Origin: Paraniabella defluvii
GTDB lineage: Bacteria; Bacteroidota; Bacteroidia; Chitinophagales; Chitinophagaceae
NCBI GenBank assembly: GCA_019316985.1
Contig: CP079215.1
Location: 4,216,001 to 4,280,000, forward strand
Direction of reading: 5' to 3'
DNA: 64,000 nucleotides
In this document: positions 22,401 through 34,012 of the stretch, in pieces
Position numbering within the stretch: the first letter of the stretch is position 1
How the letters are laid out: every line of letters starts with the position of its first letter
Program-made: the position numbers and the translations under genes
Notes under the pieces: generated by a model
Databases searched by the model: none
What the model was told of the DNA's origin: nothing
The model's input: only the letters and a program-made list of their open reading frames with translations

Positions 22401-22695
22401 CGGCGAATGATTGATCAGAATAGCCTACGTAGGAAAAGCGCAGCGAGTCCCCGGTAGAAACTTCTAAAACAAAACGACCGTTCTTATCGGTGGCTGTTCC
22501 GGCTTTCTGTTTGTTAACAATAATGATGTTCACGCCGTCCATCATTTTACCCGAACTGTCCTTTACAGTTCCGATGATCGGCCTGGTTTGCGCCTGCACA
22601 AGGCAGGAAGCTAAAAGTAGCGCCACCAGCATCCAGGTACGGCATAGAAAGGAATATCGTTTTCCTCCCGAAATACAAGGCAATCGGTTATTCAT
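19456..22695 (-). CDS. susC: SusC/RagA-family TonB-dependent receptor (locus 1), frameshifted
   Basis: A long signal peptide ends near CLVQAQ. A carboxypeptidase-like regulatory domain (PIIGTVKDSSGKMMDGVNI, RFSYVGYSDQSF), a plug domain (EVIVTAFGRKERKEAVVGSV, LKDASATALYGARGANGVI) and a 22-strand barrel follow, ending NIGINLNL. At least eight breaks split it; restored length is about 1080 residues. It imports oligosaccharides through the outer membrane using TonB energy. The start at 22695 (MNNRLPCI) lies 64 bases after the predicted TSS region and is preferred over the ATG three codons upstream, though both are possible. First gene of the 8486-22695 operon. Confidence 0.95.
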
Positions 22696-22745
22696 TTTAA
22701 GCAATTATTAAAAAAGTTAGTCAAGCGAATCAGTAAAAAGCAATC

Positions 22746-22795
22746 TGTACTATACTATACTATACCAAAAATAGTATTTAATTTTTATGAACAAA
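22746..22795 (-). promoter_or_regulatory. SusC operon promoter with TATACTA repeats (GntR operator)
   Basis: On the minus strand TTTG (22792-22795) and TATTTTTG (22766-22773) match the Bacteroidota -33 and -7 consensus with an 18-base spacer. Tandem ACTAT units (22748-22765) sit immediately downstream, over the expected transcription start, and TATACTA (22756-22762) faces TAGTATT (22772-22778). The same half-sites occur at the GntR gene, so this is probably where the regulator blocks transcription. Confidence 0.7.
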
Positions 22796-22910
22796 TTTTT
22801 TTGACGGTTTGCGACACACGAAACCCTGACATCGAAATTATTGTGAAGGCTCCGCCGGTACAATAGACATTTTTACGAAAAGAATGCACAATATTCTGTG
22901 TGTTTTGGGT

Positions 22911-24491
22911 TTATTGCGCAATGCCGTAAGGTGAGAACAGGAAGAACATTCCCGTCATTAAGGCGATCAAAATGATATAGTAAACATATCGCTGCTTCCA
23001 GGGACTGAGATCCACTTTGGCGTGATGCTCTATTGCAAAGGGCTGCTCCCGCGGTAACAATTTACCTGTTAACAGCATCAGCAGGCTGGTTATTACAAAA
23101 AGCAGGGCCAAAACATGAAGATAATGGAGGCCGGTATCGATAATTGTTTGCGTAATGATATAAGCGGCCACAAAAAGAACAGGCCGGCTTTGGCAGCTAT
23201 CGCCGGCACTTTGCGGGTTACCAGGCCAACCAGCATGATGGTGAATACAGGTACGCTGAAATAGCTGGCCACCTTTTGCAGGTAGCTATAAAAGCCACCG
23301 TTGAAAAACATGATATAGGGGAAAACGCAATTGCGATAATCGTAATAGCCACCTGTAGCAGCCTGCCTTTCTTCACCAGTTTTTATCGTCGATAACATTA
23401 TTTCTTTTTTTCGAGCCATGGCTTATAAAGGTTCATGGTGAACAGGGTTCCAATGCTGTTTAAACCTGCGTTAAAGGTGCTTAGGGCCCCGCCAAATACA
23501 ATAGCAGCAATGAGGCCCGTGATTACCGGAGGTAAGGTGCCGGTTACCATTTTGGGGAATACCTGTGTGGTATTTTCTATGCCGGGGTATAGTTGCAGTG
23601 CAATAAGGCCGGGCACATTTAAAAGAAGGGGAGCAAACAGTTTACCTACACAGGCCAAAGAAATACCCTTCTGGCTTTCTGCCAGGTTACGCGCGGCTAA
23701 TGATTGTTGAACAATGTATTGCTCCATGCCCCAGTAATAGATATTGATGAGCAGCATACCAGTGAAAAGAGTGCCGAAAGGAATGGGTGCGCCGGGTCGA
23801 CCTATTGCATTTAAATGTTGGCGGTTATTGCCAAGTAGTTTTTCCACGCCGTTGGCCAGGTTTCCATCGCCCAAAAACTTTAATCCGATCCAGGTAATTA
23901 ATATGCCTCCGGTTACCATGCCTATTCCTGTACGACGTCGTTAATGGTAATGGCTTTTAGGCCGCCTAGTACCGCGTACAGGCAACCGGTTACTCCGATA
24001 AACGCCACCAGTAACCTGATGGTTGTGAAATAATCCAGGCTCAGTAGAGCGTCTAACCGGAAAATGCCGTTCATAGCTACTGCACAACCGTAGAGCACTG
24101 CGGGAACAAGATTAACAGCATAGCTCAGCAAAAAAATGACAGAGACCAGTCGCTGTGTTTGCCGGTCAAAGCGAACACCCAGGAAGTCGGGTGTAGTCAT
24201 GGCGCCGATACGCAGGTATACCGGCATTAAAAATTCCGACACCAGTATCATAGCCAGGATGGAGCTCATGCCCCAGCACATAACCGTCATGTTATTGGTG
24301 TACACAAACTCATTTTCCCCTACAAACTGGTTGGCGCTCATATTGGTTAAAAAAAGAGAACAGCCTACCATCCAGAAGTTAAGGCTTCTGCTTCCCAGGT
24401 AATGTCCCACCGAAGTTTTACTTTGTTTCCGCGTGGTATAAACTGAGATAACTGCAGCGATTACCAGTAATAGGAAAAAACTGATAAACAT
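22911..24491 (-). CDS. Sodium:solute symporter (SSS/SLC5 family), frameshifted
   Basis: This inner-membrane protein has a run of hydrophobic helices starting MFISFFLLLVIAAVISV. Family signatures are VGHYLGSRSLNFWMVGCSLF, NMSANQFVGENEF, GLKAITINDVVQ and AAIVFGGALSTFNAGLNS. Breaks near 23930, 23400 and 23170 split it; restored length is about 527 residues, normal for sugar-type SSS symporters. It lies 17 bases after the GntR gene in the same direction and upstream of the SusC promoter, so it probably imports the sugar released by the locus 1 enzymes (perhaps fucose or galactose; inference). Confidence 0.9.
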
Positions 24492-24508
24492 AGTTTGGGT
24501 TTATAAGT

Positions 24509-25553
24509 TTAGAGTGATCCCCTTCTGATCAGCAACGTGGGTACTATTTCCTGTATCTTTTTACGATGAAGAATAAATTCAGCAGCTTTTTCTGCCATGG
24601 TTTCAAAACTGGTAGAATAGGTGGTGATGCCGTCAAATATAATCTCCTTCACAATCTCGTCGTTGTGTGAGAGGATGCCCAGGTCTTTGCCCAGCTTTAG
24701 CTTTTTATGCTTGGCATCCTTTAACATCATCCATAATTCTGCATTGTTGATGGTAAAGTATACGTAGCCTGCTTCTATTGAGCCGGGTATGTATTCGGGA
24801 GTATAGTATGCCTGATCCTGAAATCTTTTACAAATTTCTGGAAAGCCTGCAGGATCTCTTCCGGCGTATCGGAATTAGGCCGGTGATAATACAGCATTTT
24901 TTAAACCCTTTGATTGCGGGCGCCAGTTGGGCAAATGCCGCATAGGAGGACTGGAAAACTCCTGGGTGATATAGGAAACATCTCCGGCCAGGGGTAAATA
25001 CCGGTCGATCATCAGGAACTTATCTTTAGGCAGGAATTAAGAATAGTTGCCGACTTTTTATGAGGAATCGGGGCTACTACATACATACCCGTATTTACCC
25101 CGTACACGGTCGATAATGCTCTCAAAAATGTCTATGTTATTGTGGTGAAAGAAAATGTCGATATGGGTTTGTTTGCCCAGGCGGTTCCTGAAGGTTTTAT
25201 AAAATACTTCCTGGAAACTGTCGAACGCAAAAATGATTAATGCAATTCTTAACTGATTGCGTGTATTTTCTTTAGCCAGGAAAAATCCAATCCTGTTTTT
25301 GATTCTACAATTCCCCGGCTGATCAATTCTTTATAAGCCTTCGCAATGGTTTCCTTGCAAACCCCAGTTCGGTAATCAGGTTATTTACAGAGGGGAGCAT
25401 GTCGCCTTTAGACAGAGTTTTGTTATCTACTGCATTTAAAAATCCCTGTACAAATTGTTCATGTTTGGATAGCCCATGAACATTCTCCATTCCCTGATGT
25501 GATCGTATACGGTTTGCATGGCAATTGTCATTAAATAAGGATACGTTTTGCAT
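24509..25553 (-). CDS. GntR-type regulator with LacI-like sensor domain, frameshifted
   Basis: The N-terminal winged helix-turn-helix (KHEQFVQGFLNAVDNK, KGDMLPSVNNLITELGFAR, then ETIAKAYKELISRG after a break at about 25345) is of GntR type. The C-terminal part resembles a periplasmic sugar-binding fold (YVYFTINNAELWMM, LGKDLGILSHNDE, TTYSTSFETMAEKAAEFIL, VPTLLIRRGSL), an architecture found in AraR-type and Bacteroidota sugar regulators. Several breaks between 24730 and 25320 split the middle; restored length is about 348 residues. It probably represses itself, the symporter, SusC and the divergent glycosidase through TATACTA sites. Confidence 0.82.
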
Positions 25554-25564
25554 TATCTCCGTTT

Positions 25565-25609
25565 CAAAGTTATACTATACTATTCTATTAGTATAATTTT
25601 TTTACTTTG
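25565..25609. promoter_or_regulatory. Divergent regulatory region with TATACTA/TAGTATA operator
   Basis: TTATACTA (25570-25577) faces TAGTATAA (25589-25596) with overlapping TATACTATACTAT units between. On the minus strand TAACTTTG (25565-25572) matches the -7 consensus for the GntR gene and overlaps the repeats. On the plus strand TTACTTTG (25602-25609) is a near match for the glycosidase promoter. The half-sites equal those at the SusC promoter. Confidence 0.6.
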
Positions 25610-25706
25610 CATATGATCGTCCAGCCAAAGCGGATAATCGTCTAGCAGATTTAGCGTGGTTTTATCCATTTTGGGTATAACATAATATGATTGCAAAACT
25701 GGTTAT

Positions 25707-27906
25707 ATGAAAAAAATAGGAAATTTCTGGTAAGCGCGGCATTGTTGCTGCTTACACAAAATATGGTAGCTGCGCAAACCATCCGGGGTTTTATAGATAG
25801 CATGGTTATAGTGTCGCCCTTTTACCGGGTGGTGATTCATAAAAAGAGCGGATTGGTCAGTTATTATTTCGATGACGGCAGCTTTCTGAAGAATACGAGT
25901 GCCCTGGCAAAATCGCCCGACGGGCATACCTGTAGCAGCGATCAGTTTACGCAACATGTAGTTGAAGTTCAGCCTATAAACGATGTTATGGGTAAAGGCC
26001 ATCAACTGAATATAATACACAAGAAGCCGGGAACCGATTGCAGATTGATACAATCGGTTTCCTTTTATAAAGCGCAACCTTTTTTGTAATAAAACTGGTT
26101 GCTGTGTCTGCAAAGAATGAGCAGCTGGCCATTAATTATATGAGTCCCCTGGCTTTGGTAAAGCAACAGGGCGGAGAGGGCTTTGTGAGCGGCAATCAGC
26201 CCCGTGTGCTCGATATGCCTTTCGACAATGATAACTGGACAAAGGTTTTAACGGCACAATGGAAGCTCGAAGCGGTTCGTGGCATCGGCTATAGCTTTTC
26301 TTCTCTATATGATGCGGACCAGCTTTCAGGCGTTGTGGTTGGTGCTATTACCCATGATTTCTGGAAGACGGGGCTGCAGTATACATTATCGGCCCGGAAA
26401 AATATACTGGATTCTTTTATCGTTTATGGCGGAGCGTCAACTCCCGATAACAGTTCACTACCGGCGGAGTATGGTGGTAATGACGGTACACATGATGTAG
26501 TGCCGCATGGAGCAATGACGGGTAGTACTGTTGTGTCTCCAGAAATCTTTATATGCGGGTTGAAGAGCCGGACGGAAGCATTTGAGGCTTATGGAAAGGC
26601 TAATCAGAAAAGAAACGGGTCATTGAAATGGAATGGTACGGCACCATTTTATTGGAATAGCTTTGGAGTAGAGGGCGTTTTGGGATATGAAAAACGTATG
26701 ATGCCCGATGGAGTATTAGCTATTTCAGATTATGTAGAATCCCTTAATCACTTTTCTGCCAATAAGAAAGTTTATATGAGTATTGACTCCTACGATCAGG
26801 GTATCTACGATAAAAATGTATTGAAGTCTATCAGGAACATTGTATACAAAATAACCAGGAGCTGGGTTTCTATTTTATTCCCTTTGCAGCCTGGACCTGG
26901 AAATCATCTGTAGAAAAAGACAAACTTCAGTATACCAATACCTATATCCGTGATGTGACTTTAAAAGACAATCACGGTAAAACGATTGTGTATAAAGATG
27001 GCGAGTTTGGCGCATTTCCACTCGACCCAACACACCCGGCTACCCGGCAGCGAATTATCGTCGAATTGGAAAAGGCCAAGGCGATTGGTGCCCGGTTCTT
27101 AAAGATCGATTTTCTTACAGCAGGGGCACTTGAATCTGCTACCCGATATGACAAGAATGTGCGATCGGGCCTGCAGGCGTACAATATAGGCATGAGCATA
27201 CTAAAGCAATTGATAGACTCGATATTGGGCCCGGATATCTTTATTACACAGGCTATATCGCCAACCTTTCCCAGCCAGTATACGCATATCCGTTTTTATC
27301 TACCGATGTGTATTCTCATCTGAGGAATGATCAGAAAGGTTTTCCTCACTATGGCAGTACGGCTGCTTCAATGATTACCTCTTCACATCTGGGATGGATG
27401 CAGGCAAGCTTATGGCCATATACGAATATGGATGTAGCGGTAATGAAGCAATTTCAAAAAAATAATGCAATCAGCGAGCAGGATGTAAAAGTGCGGTTAA
27501 TTACTATGGCTGTTATGGGCAGTGCACTGGGCGATGGCTCCGATTTCAGGGATAGTACAACAAGAGTGAGAGCCGGCCGGTTTTTGCAACCCGGAACTAT
27601 GCCGTTATTTTGAGCATCCGCGGGCTTTTATACCGCTGAAAGTTGCCGACGGTTTAAAGGAAGATCAGCAATTGAGTTTTTATTTACCCGGCGATACGCC
27701 ATATGCTGCAATTGTAAATTTTGATACCGCCCGATCTTTTGAATATATTTTTTAAAGGAAAATTAAAATGGAAAAATAAGACCTATCGTATACACGATTT
27801 TCTTACGAACGAAATGTTAGGCTCCATTCAACCCGGCGAAAAATCATTTCGTTTAACAACCGGTGCCAGGGATGCACTTTGGGTAAAATTGGTGGAGATG
27901 GACTAA
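25707..27906 (+). CDS. Exported alpha-galactosidase-like glycosidase (clan GH-D type), frameshifted
   Basis: Adding one A to the A7 run after the ATG at 25707 gives MKKNRKFLVSAALLLLTQNM...AAQ, a good signal peptide. A beta-sandwich N-terminus is followed by a barrel with FYFIPFAAWTWKSS, ARFLKIDFLTAGALES (KxD, candidate nucleophile) and a C-terminal beta domain ending GARDALWVKLVEMD. This resembles raffinose synthase/GH36/GH27 (clan GH-D) enzymes, but the acid/base residue is not obvious and the exact family is uncertain. Breaks lie near 26090, 26850, 27260, 27590 and 27740. Restored length is about 730 residues. It is divergent from the GntR gene and shares its operator. Confidence 0.6.
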
Positions 27907-27940
27907 TAGAGTATTTTAGTAAATCTATCGGTGAATGAAT

Positions 27941-28843
27941 ATGCCTGGAAGCAATCAAAAAGAAAGCATTAAAAAAGAGATGGGTTTAAGGGACAGAAAG
28001 CTATTGTGTTGCCCCGGCAGGTAATACGGGCTTGCCAGGATCAACAGCTGCTATCCAATCTTTATATTACTGATATTGGTTATTATCCTAAAGCAGCTTT
28101 TCATTTTCGGGAACGGGATCATGGTTGTAGCCAGCATATTCTGATCTACTGTACGGCAGGGAGAGGGTGGGCCGTAATTGCCGGCAATAAAGTAGTTGTT
28201 AAGGAAGGTGAGTATCTGGTGATACCGGCAGATATGAAACACCGGTACGGCGCCAATGAAGATCAGCCGTGGTCTATTTACTGGGCACATTTTAACGGGT
28301 TATCGGCGGCTAATTTTATGGAGCTACTCTTAAAGAACTGTACCAATAATGTAGGCAGCGCCATTTACAATGAAAAACGTACGATACTTTTTGATGATAT
28401 ATACCGGACGCTGGAATCGGGCTATAGTACTGATCACCTGTTTTACCTGAATATGATGTTCTCCAGTTACCTGGGTACTTTTTGCTTTCCTCATTTCTTA
28501 AATCCGCCTTATAAAGAAGAGAAAAGTAAAATTGATATAGTGATTGAATATATGCAGGAGCATATCATGGAAACAGTTGTGTTGAAAGACCTGGCGTCTT
28601 TAATACACATGTCTTCTTCTCATTTTTCTGCTATGTTCAAAAACAAAACCGGCCATTCCCCGCTCGAATACTTTAATCATCTGAAAATTCAAAGGGCATG
28701 CCAGTATCTTGAGTTTACCGACATGCCCGTTAAAGAGCTCTGCTATACGTTGGGTTTGGATGACCCGTTTTATTTTCCCGTTTGTTCAGCAAATACATGG
28801 GGAATCTCCGGTACATTACCGGAAGCGAAAGCGGTTTTTATAG
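27941..28843 (+). CDS. AraC-family transcriptional regulator, frameshifted
   Basis: The N-terminus is a cupin-type sensor (HILIYCTAGRGWAVIAGNK, EGEYLVIPADMKHRYGA, WSIYWAHFNG). The C-terminus is an AraC two-HTH domain (KDLASLIHMSSSHFSAMFKN, SPLEYFNHLKIQRACQYL, VKELCYTLGLDDPFYF, then RLFSKYMG). The ATG at 27941 joins this frame if one G is restored near 27999. An indel near 28807 hides the normal RKRKRFL end, with the restored stop at 28841-28843. It follows the glycosidase by 34 bases. It overlaps the end of the convergent TPR gene by a few bases. Likely an activator responding to a sugar. Confidence 0.88.
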
Positions 28844-31800
28844 AGTTGCCGGCTCTTTTTGTGGCTTATGTATACTAGCGCCGAGGTGACAGGGATCTAT
28901 GCTGATTACCTTGTTAAAGTATTTCTCTGCCTCCTTTAAATTATTAAGACCATAATGTCCTAATGCTGCAAGATAATAGCAGTGTACCTTATTTTTGACA
29001 TCCAGGTCGTCATCAAATATCATCAGGTCGGGTAGCGATACGGCGAAGAAGTCAATGCGGATCGTATCATTTTCATGAGCCATGGCATAGTCTATCAACC
29101 TTTGGAATTTCTGAGCTGCTTCAGTTGTTTTCCCCAATTGTTTTAATGCCAGTCCCTGGTAAAATATTTTATCCGGCTGTTGGTCGTTATAGTAAATTGC
29201 GGGCGTTGGTTCATCCAAACCTATTGCAGCCATCCGCCAGTATTCATTTGCACGTGTTAAGTTGCCTTGTTGAGCATAGGCGCATCCCAGCCAATAGAAG
29301 ATATCGTTTTCCTGTGCACCAAATATCTTTCCTTCCCCAGGTTGTCGGGGTACACACGGGCGCAGTTTAGCAAGGTTATAGCTTCCTCATCCTTATGATT
29401 CAACAGTGCTTTACGACCCTGTAATACAAGGTTGGTAGTATAAAGCGCAGATACTTTTCCTTCGCCTCCTTCCCAGGGATGAAACTGGTGTGTCTTTATT
29501 ATCTCCAGGGCTTTATCAACATCACCGGTGATGGTATGCAGTGTAATAAATTCTGTCAGCAGGTCGTCCCGCTGAAAAACCAGCTCTGCATACTGCTCTA
29601 AAAAGGAGCGTCTCTCCAGTACGGGAATTTTAAAGCGTTTTTTAATTGATCGAGCTCAAATAATATGCGCGCATCGGTTTTATCTGCAGCAAAAGCCCGT
29701 TGATATAGTTGAAGCGCTTCCTGCTTTTTGTTAAATTTATTAAAGCAGGCGATGCCTAGGTTTCTCAACGCAGTAGGAAAATCTGGCCTGATGCCGGCTG
29801 CTTTTTCCCATGCATCTTTTGCGGCTGTATATAAACGTTTAGCGTAATAGTAGTTGCCCAGGTGATACCAGGCTTTATAATCATGTGCATTAATGCCAAC
29901 AGCAACTTTTAATGCCAGCATATCTTCTATTCGGTTGATAAAGCTGCCTTTGATTTCACTACGCAATGCCAGGTCGAAATATCGTTTGGCCTGCTCAGTG
30001 CCGCCCGTCTTTATCTCGTAATATCCTTTGTAATAGGAGAGTAGGGCATCTGTGCTATCGCAAAGCTGTAGAAAATCAACCGCATATTTCCATAAACCCG
30101 CTTCAGCATATTGGTTGGCAATTTCAGTATAAGTATAAATCCGCCTTTGTATCATCTCTTTTAACTGCTGCATAATGTTATCCGCTATAGCCGGCTCGTT
30201 TTGCTGGTAATGGCATAGGGCCAGCTCATGCAGGGCGCCAAAGTCAAAAGCATCTATACCCAATGTTTGCCGGCATAATGCTATTGCTTCGGTTATCCGG
30301 CTGGTTTTGCGCAAGGCAATAATCTTTAAATGCCTTGCCCTGGAACTATTGTAATTTCTTAGTAGTGACTTATCGGTTAGTTCAATAGCATCCTGCCATT
30401 GAGCCCGGCGCGCAGCGATATAAGCAGCCTGTAAATAAGCTACGTCCTGCTGCGCGGCGCTCCAGCTGCTTTTAAAAAAGAGGTCATAGGCTTCATCATA
30501 TTGTTCCTGGTATTTCAGGCATAGGCCCAGGTTATATAGAGGTTCGCTATCATAGGGGTTAGGGTTGTGCCTATTGGATTTTTCAACCGCTTTTCTTAAA
30601 TACTTTTCGGCATCCTTGAAAACGCCCCGGCGAAGCAACCACAAGCCTTTGGCATTATTACAACGTATATCCGTAGGGTCTTTTTCAACCCTTCGTTATA
30701 GTAGTCTAAGGGATTATAAGTAGCATGACGGTATTGCTCCAGGTGATGCCCGGCTAAAAAGAGCGCTTCTACGGTATCTATCTCTTCCGGCAAGGGTACC
30801 GGGCTGGCCGGCTCGGGAAGCGGTGCTCCTGTTTGCTAACGGGCGTGTAAGTTACCAGCTCTTTCCCGGTTTGGTCTGATACCACCAGTTTTAATGAAGC
30901 AGGAGCAACAGCAGATATCCCGATTCTATTATGATAAGTATGGTTAGGCGAAAGTGTTGCTGTAGCATTGTGCATTAAATTTCCATCCTGGTATAAGCGG
31001 ATGGTTACTGTTTGCTCACTGGTAGTATAAACCGCTATTATAACATACCCTTCTGATATATCCATGTTTACCATCGCTTCCTTCGAGGCATTTTTTACAT
31101 AGCCAATATTTTTATAGGGCATAAAGTATTGCCTGAACTCCTGGCTTCGTTGGGCATGATCCAGCTGAAGTCTGGTTGATTATCGGTATACATACCGCAC
31201 ATCAGCTCAAAATAAGGGCCGTCTTCATCAGTAAGTTGCCTGTCCCAGGCCTGGCCGAATTCGCCACATCCCCAGGTCCATTGTTTCTTACCCGGGCTAA
31301 TATGATGATTGGCGATATGCATCAAGCCTGCTTTTTTTTGATGATGGTATCCCCCACAAAGTCAAACCGGCTGTTAACAGCCATATAGGAAGTAGGCACA
31401 GGAATATTCGTGTATACAGATATATCGGTGCCTGGCGAATAGTCAACTTTGTAATAGGTTCCGGTGGCAATAGGGAAGGAACTGACATCTCTTTTCCGTG
31501 GTCAAAAACGGCATGCACATCAGGAGGAAATATACTTTGATAATGGGCATCTACCGATACTGCCGGATTGGCCCACCATAAAAAGGTTTGGGGAAACGGG
31601 GTGCGGTTATATAGTTTGGCATGAAGCTCTATATAAGCCTTGCCCGGGTACAGGGTGAAGCCCAGCGCGCATTTGGTGCCGAACATCATCTCGTATTCAT
31701 TTACCCAAACGGTTTTACTTCCATCTTTGTTTTCCGAAATATAATAGTCGGTCGCATCAAAAGTAGTAGGCCGGTGGTGCTGGGGCCAGTTGAATTCAAT

Positions 31801-32153
31801 GCCACCGCTGATCCAGGGGCCGGTTAAGCCTACCAATGCCGGTTTGATGACGCGGTTGTAGTACACAAAATGATAGTCGTTGGTTTTGTCGTAAGCCATT
31901 TGTATGCGGCCACCCAGCTCCGGTAATATCATTACCTTAATATATTCATTCTCCAGGTACAGGGCGGTCCATTCCTTATCTTCTTTTTCGTCATACACTT
32001 TGTCGATTACCTGGTAGGGATATACTACGCCGCTGCTTCCTGATACACTCTTTTCTCCAGGAACATAGGGTTTTTATCGGGAGTGCCTATTTTATAAGTT
32101 GGAATGATTGTTTTTTCTTTCCAGGCTTTTACTTCCATCGTTGCTGGTTTCAT
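28838..32153 (-). CDS. DUF5107 domain protein with TPR repeats, frameshifted
   Basis: The N-terminal part (start MKPATMEVKAWKEK at 32153) contains the DUF5107 segment (ILPELGGRIQMAYDKTNDY, GIEFNWPQHHRPTT, ANPAVSVDAHYQSIFPPDV), which resembles aldose-epimerase-like beta sandwiches. The C-terminal 700 residues are tetratricopeptide repeats (EPLYNLGLCLKYQEQYDEAY, KAWYHLGNYYYAKRLYTAA). There is no signal peptide. At least seven breaks split it; restored length is about 1105 residues. Such proteins are common beside Bacteroidota sugar loci but their function is unknown. It lies 94 bases after the MFS gene, probably in one operon. Confidence 0.85.
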
Positions 32154-32247
32154 TTTAATCAGATTCGTTTGATATACATTGAAGTTGCTAAATAGTTATC
32201 GGCAGGTATCTTTTCTCCGGTCATCATCCATAGGCTGGCAGCCATTA

Positions 32248-33590
32248 TTAGTGGCCCGAAAAGATATGATCCATTTCTTCTAACGATTTACCTTTGGTTT
32301 CTTTTACTTTGATCTTTACAAATACATAGCCAGCGAGGCATATAGCGGCATAAATGTAAAAAGGAGTATAGGTGCCCATTCTTTTGGCCATGACAGGAAA
32401 TGTAAAGGTTAATAATGCATAGGAAATCCATAAAGCTATAATGGCCACCGATGTTGCTTTGCCACGCACCTTGTTGGGGAAAATTTCTGCTATTAGCACC
32501 CATGTTACGGGGCTAATGTCATAGCATAAATACCAATGGCGGCTAATAAAGGCCATGACGCGGCGGCTGAGTGCTGTTGCAGCAATAACGCGCTAACCAG
32601 GTAAAGTAGGGTTAAGCCAATGGCTCCGAATAGCATCAGCGGCTTTCTTCCCAGCTTGTCTACCTGCCACATGGCTACGGCAGTGCAGATCATATTTATA
32701 AGACCTATAAATACCATTTGCCTGAGCTGATCGTTCTGGTTAAAGCCTACGCTTTCAAAAATAGTAGCTGTATAATTAAAGACAACATTGATACCGCATA
32801 GCTGTTGAAAGACAGCGAGTCCAACGCCAACGATAATTGCAGGCAGCACTGTTCTGTCCAGCAACTGGTAGAGACTGGACGAAGTGCCATGCTGTAATGA
32901 AGTTTCTATGGATTTTACCGTGGTATTCGCATACAGGCTGCCACCAATTTTTGATAAAATAATACGGGCTTTTTCAATTTTTGATTGACGGATCAGCCAA
33001 TGCGGACTTTCAGGTAGCAGTAACACACCGGAAAGAAAGAGAAAAGAAGGAAGGGCGCCGAGCCCGACCATCCAGCGCCAGGCTTCGCTGCCCTCATTAC
33101 GTAAACTGTAGTTGATGAGGTTGGTGACAAATATGCCAATTACCACCGTCATCTGGTTGATGGCTACCAGCCTGCCTCGCATAGGCGCCGGGGCAATTTC
33201 GGCGATGTACATTGGCGAAAGTACAGAGGCCATACCTACTCCTATACCCGCAAAAAAACGTGCAATGATAAAGGCAGTGCTGCTATGGCTAAAAGCCATG
33301 GCCAGCGAGGAAACCAGGAAAATAGCTGCAGATAACATCAGCCCTTTTTTTCTTCCATACGTTTCCGACAGGCTACCGGCAATAATGCATCCAACGATGC
33401 AGCCCACAGCCAGGGTAGCCGTAGCAATACCTTCCTGTATTTCATCAAAATGAAATTGTTCTTTTAAGAATGGAAGTGCCCCGGCAATAACCGCAAAGTC
33501 GAAACCGAATAAATAACCTCCTAATGCCGAGATAAATGATATCCCGATGATATAGCCATTGTTGAATTTCTGTTGATCCATAGCAATCAT
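32248..33590 (-). CDS. Sugar-porter MFS transporter, one frameshift
   Basis: Twelve predicted membrane helices with sugar-porter signatures: GGYLFGFDFAVIAGALPFL, SETYGRKKGLMLSA, the PESPHWLIRQ motif after helix 6, FQQLCGINVVFNYTATIFE, WQVDKLGRKPLML and the final VKETKGKSLEEMD. The ATG at 33590 (MIAMDQQKF) gives a usual N-terminus; the longer open frame upstream is not typical. One break near 32530 joins the two parts; restored length is about 447 residues. It imports a monosaccharide by proton symport and lies upstream of the DUF5107 gene. Confidence 0.92.
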
Positions 33591-33742
33591 GTCGTTCCTG
33601 CAAAAATGATTATAAAAGAGGAGTGTAGCATGGATTCTATATTGAAAAGCATAGACATTTTTATGATAACAATAAACCAGCAGATAAATACAGGCTATCG
33701 CGCGCACTTTGAAGTATTATAATGGTAAATATGTATTTAAAA

Positions 33743-33773
33743 TTTGCCAGAATAAAAAACTTTAATACTTTTG
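33743..33773 (+). promoter_or_regulatory. Strong Bacteroidota-type promoter for the SusC2 operon
   Basis: TTTG (33743-33746) and TACTTTTG (33766-33773) match the -33 and -7 consensus exactly, with a 19-base spacer. Transcription should begin near 33780, giving a leader of about 340 bases before SusC that contains the Cys-rich short ORF. Confidence 0.75.
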
Positions 33774-33834
33774 TCCACTAAAATAATAGACTAATTGCTG
33801 TTAACCACCAGCAGCAGGAATCTAAACTAAAAAA

Positions 33835-33954
33835 ATGAACCAGTCAGGAAACTATGTGTGGTACACAAAGGGCCGTCTCTTTTTCTATAAGATGGTTTCA
33901 AATTCATCGGTGTTAACAGTTACTTCATCTTCTCCAAGCTGTTGTTGTAGATAA
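33835..33954 (+). CDS. 39-codon leader ORF ending in Cys-Cys-Cys-Arg (candidate cysteine-sensing leader peptide)
   Basis: This uninterrupted ORF starts MNQSGNYVWYTKG, continues FFYKMVSNSSVLTVTSS, and ends SPSCCCR followed by TAA. The three consecutive TGT codons (33940-33948) directly before the stop are the hallmark of leader peptides at which ribosomes stall when a charged tRNA is scarce. It begins about 55 bases after the predicted transcription start of an operon encoding sulfur-type enzymes. An alternative start is the Met at codon 20. GTTGTAGA (33944-33951), overlapping the last codons, can pair with TCTACCAC (33962-33969) with one mismatch. Role as a cysteine-responsive attenuator is inference; similar polycysteine leaders are known in mycobacteria. 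Confidence 0.6.
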   Translation: MNQSGNYVWYTKGRLFFYKMVSNSSVLTVTSSSPSCCCR

Positions 33955-34012
33955 CTGTTCTTCTACCACTTCGAACTTCATTATTATAAAGTAAGGATAT
34001 CCTGCTGCATGT

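Noticed and set aside
22746..22765. ACTAT tandem repeat as a simple microsatellite
   Set aside because: The same half-sites recur at the regulator gene and overlap promoter boxes, so an operator is the better reading.
20000..24000. Programmed frameshifting or phase variation in SusC genes
   Set aside because: Breaks are at different places in every gene, usually in short homopolymers, and affect all gene classes alike; sequence error explains them better.
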